Source: Alligator mississippiensis (lineage: Eukaryota > Chordata > Crocodylia > Alligatoridae). From it: a DNA stretch of 64,000 nt. Made by a program: the position numbers and the translations under genes. The stretch is from positions 54,545,444-54,609,443 of the forward strand of contig NC_081832.1 in assembly GCF_030867095.1 (NCBI RefSeq), written 5' to 3'. How positions within the stretch are numbered: position 1 is the first letter of the stretch; every line of letters starts with the position of its first letter. The notes beneath the pieces are model-generated. The model made no database searches, was not told the origin of the DNA, and saw only the letters and a list, made by a program, of their open reading frames with translations. Positions 58,030 to 64,000 of the stretch are shown piece after piece.

Positions 58030-59225
58030 ACTGGTTGGATGGCAACACTAGGGAAAAGGAGCTGTTAGTCTTTCTGAATCACAGACTCAGCATGAATCTG
58101 CAGTGTGATGCAGTTGTACAAAAGACAAATGCAGTTTTGGGCTGCATCATAGGAGCATTAGGTGCAAGACAAAGGAGGTGATAGTGCCTTTATCACCTTT
58201 ATTCAGTACTGGTTAGGCCTTATTTAGAGAATTTTGTACATTTGTAGGCTCCACATTTTAAAAAAAGAGGTGGAGAAATTAGAGAGTTCAATAGCAGGGG
58301 ACAAAAATGATAAAGGGCTTTGAAGGCCTATAAGAGGAGAGGTTGAAGGAAATAGGGATGTTCAGTTTTTCAAAAAAAGGGGCATAAGAGGGTACATGAT
58401 AGTAATCTTCAAATATATGAAAGGCAACCATGAAAAAGAGAGAGAACACCTTTTATCTCTTGCTGTAGAGGGTAGGATGCAGAACAATGGCTGAAGTTGC
58501 AGCAAAGTACTTTTAAAACAGATAACAGGAAAAACTTCACTGTTCAGTGAGAAAGTGGGATGAACTGCCTAGGGAAGCTGTGGCATTTCCTTCTTTGGAG
58601 GTGTTCAAGAAGAGATTGTATAAGCATTGGTCAGGGACGATCTAGGAATAGCTATGCCTAGGCTACGCTACAGGTACTGCCTTAGCTTCTGGACTTTGCC
58701 TATTCTTTTGGTTGCCACATGGGGTCAGGAAAGATTTTTTTTGTTCCCCTTCTGCAACTACATGCATTAAAGCTTTGTTTTTTGCCTTCCTCAGAAGCAC
58801 TGGGTGTTGTTTACAGCCAAGGCTGGGGATTTTGATTGGGGTTTGCTAGTGCTTCTGCATTGGCTCACCACATTTGAGATCAGGAAGGAATTTTATCCTA
58901 TAATCAGACTGGCATGGGCTGTGGCGGTTTTTATCTTCCTGTGTAGCAGGGATGTTACTCTCTTCCTTGGATCTCTCAAAAGTATTTTAACAATCCTTGC
59001 AGCAGCAGGACATTGACCACTGTTGTCCCCTTACTTTACCTGTGGCACATTACAGTGCTATGCCTCATGGTTGTATGACAGGGTTGACTGTATAGTTTTA
59101 ATAAAATCTTAGACAAGGATATGTATTGGATGGTTTGGATAGAGATGATCCTGTGTCTGGCTTCAGGTTAGATTAGATGACCTCCAGAGGTCCCTTCTAG
59201 CTCTGCTTCTTTATAATTCTGTTAT
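58030..59225 (+). mobile_element. CR1 LINE 3' portion, 1.2 kb
   Basis: The plus strand encodes worn pieces of the CR1 reverse-transcriptase end: KMIKGFEGL, EERLKEIGMFSFSKK, then in order WDELPREAVAFPSLEVFKKRL (about 58559-58620). These are separated by stops and shifts. A long 3' untranslated region follows and ends in a GACCTCCAGAGGTCCCTTCTAG block and a worn ATTCTGTTATTC tail. It is the reference used here to recognise the split copy at 44310-46675. It is 5'-truncated near 58030. Confidence 0.88.
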
Positions 59226-60134
59226 TCAAATAATCAGTCAGGTTATAAAGATGACCTGCATTACCTGGAAAGCAGTGATTATGAGAATGCTCTTCACTGT
59301 TAAATGTTCTCCTGTTAACCTGAACTAGTCACTGATCCTAAAAAAAGAAAGAGCCTGTAGCTGCACCAGAATGTCACTGGAATCCCCACACTGAGGATTT
59401 AAAAAAAAGTATTCTAGCTATTTCAAGTTTAAGTGGAAACACATATAGGAAAAAAGAAAATCACTAGTGGATCCACACATCAATGTCTGAACCTTTAGAG
59501 AAGATGTGAAATTGGGGGCAAAAATCCTCCCACCATAGTCCACTAATGAATGAATGGAGTACTTTGTTCATTGATATGTGGAGCATGGCTGGAGCAATGG
59601 AATGGAAGTAATGAGATTGTGTTCTCTTCCATGCTATTCCACTCATCCAATATGTTGCTGTAGATAGCATACCTAGTCTGTGCGTCACTTTGACTGTCTG
59701 CAAAATAAAATGACAATACCTGCCCTCCTTTGTAAAGCATTTGAAGCCCCTCAGGTGATAGAAAAGCACTACAAATTTGAGTAAGTAATATTTTTGTTAC
59801 TGCTATATAAAGGCAAAGTTTGCAGTGTTTAATACATTGTAAAACAGAGTAACAGAGTGAAATCTGGCTGCTTGCTCTCAGGCCCCAAATTTTCCCAATA
59901 GTGGGAGCAAGTAAGGAATGAAAAAAGAAGGTGGATATTAGACTTTGTACTGAAAATATAGTAGGTCATATTTCCAAGAGATTTCATGACCTCTTTGATG
60001 TAAAGGGGCTGTAATATGATCTCAAGCATTATGCAGAAAAGTCCTCCTACCTACAGAAACTGGTGGGAGCAAGCATGCTAGCTCTGTGTTTGTGCTTCTA
60101 CCTTTCCCCAGCAGGGGATCTCTTATCAGAGAAG
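59226..60134. other. anonymous AT-rich DNA
   Basis: No gene or repeat family recognised. Confidence 0.5.
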
Positions 60135-60142
60135 ATCTAAAA

Positions 60143-60797
60143 CAGGGTATCAAACATACAGCCTGCAGAACAGTTTGATTTGGCCCACCAACAGTCAAAC
60201 TGGCTACTGGAAGCTGGGGGCTGTGGCTACTGGTGTGCCCTGCCACAGAATTCAGGGGCTCTGGATTCTGAATGACATTGCCATTGATGGCAGGGGGGCA
60301 AGCACGGGTTGTGCAGATATAGCCCTCACATGTTCTACTGCTGCCTGCTCCTGGGTCCATGCTGCTGCCCACTCCAGATGCATGCTACTGTCTGCTCTTA
60401 CACTGGCACTGTCTGCCATTCCCCCACCCGTGCTGTCACCAGCTCTCTTGTCTGTACTGCTGCCCATTCCTGAACCCACACTGCCACTTGATTTGCCACT
60501 GGTGCTGCCCACCCTTAGATCTGTGCTGCTGTCTGGAACCCCACCGACACAGCTGCTCATTCCTACACCCATGCTATCACCCATCTCCAGATCTATGCTG
60601 ATGTCCACCCCCTGCACTGCTGCCCAGTTCCCCCTCAATACTATCACCCAATTCCCTACCTGCACCCAGTTCTAGATCCATGCTGCCACTCACCCCCAGG
60701 TCCAGATCCACCACAGCTGCCACTGGCTCCATCAGTCTGGTGCTGGAGGAGACCTGCAGCCTAAATCCAGCCTCAGGCCTTGAGTCTGATGTCCTTG
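60143..60797. mobile_element. hAT MITE, 655 bp, with internal minisatellite
   Basis: The left end CAGGGTATCAAACATACAG and the reverse complement of the right end, CAAGGACATCAGACTCAAG, are inverted repeats. The flanks ATCTAAAA (60135-60142) and ATCTAAGA (60798-60805) agree at seven of eight bases. The interior, about 60330-60700, is an irregular repeat of CTGCTGCCCA-TTCC-ACCCA units that opens long frames on both strands (166 codons plus, 137 minus). They are artefacts of the repeat. Confidence 0.87.
60330..60700. repeat. irregular ~36-bp minisatellite
   Basis: Diverged units built on (C)ATGCTG(C)TGCCCA and CCTGNACCCA recur about ten times. Unit length varies and no two copies are identical. 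Confidence 0.7.
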
Positions 60798-60805
60798 ATC
60801 TAAGA

Positions 60806-62430
60806 GATGCCAGTTCCAAATTGTATCAGGACTAAGCCTGGTCTTATAAGTGAAGGAGATGGAAGTGACTCCCTAACTCTCTCTCACCAAAGAAGAGCTC
60901 TGGTATGCAAGACATGCTTACCTAAAGCTTCCTTCCCTAGAGGAAATTTTAAACTGTTGGTGTCAATTAGTATAGTGTTAGACTGAAAACTCTTAGGGCA
61001 ATAACTGTTTTCATATACCACTGCATTATCAACCCTTGGCAAACAATACAAGTTTGCACATCCAATTTCTAGGGAAAGTAAAGAGTTTCCTGTTCATGCA
61101 AAATAAAGTAGCGTGAAATAATCAGTTTCCACCTTGCATTCAGGTAATAAAGAAAAATCATAGCCAACTCTGAACTCAGATCCTTATTTTACCCATAAAG
61201 ATACAGTAACCTGGGGTGGTATGGTTATAACACATTGTGGTGATTTAAAAATTCCTCCCAAAATGGGAGGAATTTACATAAATTATATATATATATTTAT
61301 TTATATATAAATCAATGTAGAGTATATATGGCACAAAACAAACAAGCCATTACAGAGTTAACAGCACAGTGAATAGGGACTCGGCATCATGACTAATTAA
61401 ACTTAATGGAAGTCATGGTTAAAACCGTATATATTGTGCTGCTATTTTAACGTACGCTGTCATTTATCAGAAGGTTTACATATCTTGCCTCCAACGAAGG
61501 TTTCTATTGTGCACTAGTCATTTTCTGATTAAATGATGGACACCTTGGGTATCAACTCCCCTTTGCATCTAGAACATTACACACTAATGAAATTGTTAGG
61601 CATAAACAGATGTTCCCTTGAAGATGATGTGTTCTGAATCAATCACACTTGAGCCAGATATATCAAGCTTTTGCTAATAATAAGGGATTGCTCAAACACA
61701 TGCTAGAATTAGAAACTGATATAAAAGGTGCCTGTCGAGAAGCATTTGTCATACCTTGTGAAATGAAGAATGAATACAATTGATTATAACACGGAACTGG
61801 GCCAATACACTCTGTATTGAAAGCGATTCAGAAAAAAGAATCTGGGGAAAGATGGACAGCATGAAAAGTACTAAGGGGTCAACTGGGAAAAGTGACATAC
61901 TGAATTCAAAAGAGGCAAGGCAGAAACAGAAGATAGATGAGACAATTAGTGGATCAAAGAGTATGAGATCAAAGGGTATGAAGTCAACTGCTTAAACAAA
62001 AGGGTGATAATTTAAGCACTGGGAAGAAAATTATAATGGGAAGGTGATGATAATATTCGTAGACAGAAAATTGCATACAAGTAAGGTTAAGGGTCAGGTT
62101 AAATTTATAAATACCAGCAACTTCACAGTGAGAGTTACCATTCTGTTCTAATCTGGCACACTTTGTTTCTGAATTGCAACTTCAGGTGACATTTTTTTTT
62201 TTCATTTAAACTGTCTATTCAAGTAGTAAAGTGCCAGTCTGAGAACTGACAGAACTCAGTCCTGCTTCTGTCTATGCCATGGCTTCACAGTATAACCCTT
62301 GACATGTCATTCTTTGTGCTTTAGTCCCCTTCTCTCAAAAATGTTGATAACACTGCTTACCCATCTTCGTAAAGTGCTGAGAAGCCAGGAAAAGAATGCT
62401 CCATTTGTGTGCTCTTTAGACTGTAAGCAT
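60806..62430. other. anonymous AT-rich DNA
   Basis: No gene or repeat family recognised. An AT tract lies at 61283-61312. The interval 61330-61520 is complex and could be conserved noncoding sequence. Confidence 0.5.
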
Positions 62431-62436
62431 TTCAAG

Positions 62437-62667
62437 TAGGGCTAGACATTTTTTATAAGTGCATACAACCACTACATTTAGATCATCCTAACCAAACTTA
62501 GGGTGATCTAAATGCCTGGATGGTCAAGCATTTGCAGGGTTTAGGTCACACTAAAATTGGAGTACCCTAAATATCAAGTGAGAACTAACTTTAGATTGGC
62601 ATGGGCTAACCTGACCTAAAATGTGTTAACCCAACCTAACATGTTTACATGCATTCCTAGCACAGCC
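62437..62667. mobile_element. small TIR MITE related to the CTAGGnACAG family
   Basis: The left end GGGCTAGACATTTTTTATAAG and the reverse complement of the right end, GTGCTAGGAATGCATGTAAAC, form worn inverted repeats that resemble the 586-1441 terminus. The interior repeats TTAGGGTGATCTAAATG and CTAACCTGACCTAAA words. No target duplication was fixed. Confidence 0.5.
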
Positions 62668-63291
62668 ACAGGATTTGGAAAGTCCAGCCACTCCCTACAG
62701 CTCTATGACTATGCTGTTCTTACTTCTCTGACCCTAATGGGCACATCCAGACAAACCCGCACATGCCACTTGCAGCATTTCAAACTCCTTTGAGATGCTG
62801 CAAGAAGCATGTGGAGGAATGAGAAAATGTTCCCTGTGCTGTAAATTTGCAGTGTGGGTGCACCCAGGGGGCAAAAAAACCTGCAGAGAAAAAAAGTGGG
62901 GCACAGCACAGTCCCGGACTCTGCCCTGAGGCAACCAGAGGCTGGGTCCTCCACAGAGACATTCTAGTAGCAGCCAGAGTGTCTCTATGGTTGGCACTCA
63001 CCTTGGTGCTGAAGTACGCTGCCTACCCGTGCAGGGCAGGCAGCATGCCAGCCACAGGGAGCTGGACCCAGGCTCCACTGCAGGTAATTAAGGGCTGTGG
63101 GGGCTGGAGGAGGGGAGCATGGGAGGGGTCCCCCATTGGCCCCAGCTGCTTCTCCAGCCCCACTGATCCACCCATGCCTGGCTGGCCCCATCTCCTACCC
63201 GGGAGGCTCCAGAGACCCCACAGCCCCTGCTCGTGTGCTGAGTAGGTGCTTTTCTTTTTTTTTTTTTTTAAGCGCCAGAGGCTGGGGGGGG

Positions 63292-63555
63292 TGGGGCAGC
63301 TATTGGGGGCTGGGGGTGCAAGCAGGGGATGGGCCCGGGTGGGGCAGCCATCAGGGGGGGCTGCAGGAGCCAGTGGGGGATGGGGCCAGGTGGGGCAGCA
63401 ATCCAGGGGGCTGGGGGAGCAAGTGGGGGTGGGGCATGTGGGTCCTGCGGGGGAGGTGGTAGGCCATTTGGCCTCTGTGGGGGGGCTGCTACCCCTGGGG
63501 GGGCTGAAGCTCCTGTGGGGGAGGCTGTGACCCTTGTTGGGGGGGCTGTAGCCCC
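63292..63555. repeat. GC-rich minisatellite, two unit types
   Basis: Three ~50-bp units begin GGGGCAGC at 63292, 63341 and 63392. They are followed from about 63478 by four shorter units beginning GGGGG(G)GCTG. The array opens Gly/Ala-rich and Pro/Ala-rich frames that are not genes. Confidence 0.85.
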
Positions 63556-63685
63556 AGCTGGGAGCAGCAAAACATATAGGTATTTAGAAATCACTTTATT
63601 ATGATGATAGAGACACTGGTAGGCTTCCAAATTGCTTTAACATTGTAGATATATTAATAAAACATTGCCCAACTGATTGTTGTCT

Positions 63686-63711
63686 TTGTGTGTGTGTGTC
63701 TCTCTCTCTCT
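63686..63711. repeat. (GT)n(CT)n compound microsatellite
   Basis: GTGTGTGTGTGT runs directly into CTCTCTCTCTCT. Confidence 0.95.
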
Positions 63712-63891
63712 TTATAGTGGTCTTTTGTTTTAATTGTGGAGGAACATGGACTTTGGGATATTTTACAGAGTGACTTGGGGATTTTTTTATCAGGGATTTT
63801 TCAGTTTTCCAATAGGGGACACCAGAATTCCTGCTAGGGAGGTCAATGGCAGGACCCTGCCTGCTCAGAGCTGGCACTTTCAACCCAACTG

Positions 63892-64000
63892 GACCTGGCT
63901 GACCTCCTGGCCAATTGGGGCCAGGAGGACATGCTTTGACAGTTCAAAGTGGCCACCACACCCAGAACATCTTCTGGGCAATAGCTGCCCAGATGGCCAG
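63892..64000 (+). pseudogene. Myb/trihelix-like protein remnant of Harbinger
   Basis: In one frame 63892 onward gives DLADLLANWGQEDML followed by a stop, and after a frame change HHTQNIFWAIAAQMA. The pattern (Leu-Leu-x2-Trp-Gly-x-Glu-Asp, then His-x-x-Asn-x-hydrophobic-Phe-x3-Ile-Ala) fits the Myb_DNA-bind_4/trihelix domain of the second gene in animal Harbinger elements. That protein binds the element ends with the transposase. It reads inward from the shared terminus, as does the Pro-rich remnant at 24399-24941. The rest is beyond the window. Confidence 0.55.

Larger units (their letters stand above)
62739..64000 (+). mobile_element. second PIF/Harbinger copy, runs off the window
   Basis: The terminus GGGCACATCCAGACAAACC and the following 270 bases match the right arm of the element at 22241-25348 read on the other strand: TTGCAGTGTGG, CCCTGAGGCAACC, GTCCTCCACAGAGACA and GTCTCTATGG occur in the same order. 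Only the inner half of the family palindrome survives (near 62868). A GC minisatellite (63292-63555) follows, then a Myb-like coding remnant (63892-64000). The other terminus and any transposase lie outside the window. The 5' flank is AAT. Confidence 0.75.

Noticed and set aside
60175..60675. 166-codon Leu/Pro/Ser-rich open frame
   Set aside because: It is a read-through of the irregular minisatellite inside a hAT MITE; similar length opens on the opposite strand.
63268..63630. Pro/Ala-rich 120-codon frame and its Gly-rich counterpart
   Set aside because: Both are translations of a GC-rich minisatellite.

Overview
The window looks like intergenic or intronic DNA from a non-avian sauropsid, most likely a crocodilian. 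The reasons are an AT-rich background with no recognisable host gene, several CR1 LINE 3' ends of the archosaur type, a Penelope-like element, and many old, slowly decaying hAT and Harbinger DNA transposons. The species assignment is inference from repeat style; no alignment was run. I found no confidently coding host exon, no bacterial or CRISPR features and no functional RNA gene. Almost everything that can be named is a transposable element or a simple repeat, lying in anonymous AT-rich DNA.

Layout. 0-15 kb: sparse, with a terminal-inverted-repeat (TIR) element (586-1441), a small MITE (3015-3243), a hAT MITE (7459-8026) and a Harbinger MITE (12312-12792). 15-25.4 kb is the densest part. 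A 4.2 kb hAT transposon (15161-19380) has a perfect 8-bp target-site duplication (TSD), a broken BED-finger/hAT transposase, and a Penelope-like retroelement tail lodged in the gene. It is followed by a second hAT MITE, a second Penelope copy on the other strand, tRNA-like SINE modules, a CR1 fragment and a 3.1 kb PIF/Harbinger element with a broken transposase (22241-25348). 25-44 kb: mostly anonymous DNA with a 1.25 kb TIR element (29972-31217), an unexplained open reading frame behind a splice-acceptor-like site (32528-32916, minus), a hAT MITE (33306-33695), a second copy of the 586-1441 family (35267-36702) and a GC-rich foldback block (about 39.1-40.2 kb). 44-47 kb: a nested stack in which a minus-strand CR1 and a MITE both interrupt an older plus-strand CR1. 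47-57 kb: short MITEs of one TIR family with 3-bp TSDs, a Helitron-like element (50744-51111), long microsatellites and two adjacent hAT MITEs. 58-64 kb: a 1.2 kb CR1, a hAT MITE with an internal minisatellite, another TIR MITE and the end of a second Harbinger copy that runs off the window.

The elements fall into lineages that explain one another. Seven hAT elements carry recognisable 8-bp TSDs (two perfect). At least four 'GTCTACA'-TIR MITEs carry perfect 3-bp TSDs. Three Harbinger relatives share a subterminal palindrome. Two Penelope tails share a hammerhead-ribozyme-like motif, each with a different catalytic guanine replaced. All transposon genes seen are disabled by stops, frameshifts or catalytic substitutions. 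The points most worth following up are the hammerhead-like motifs, the conserved Harbinger palindrome, the TGAAAC arrays at both ends of the big hAT, the GC-rich foldback block and the unassigned reading frame at 32.5-32.9 kb.
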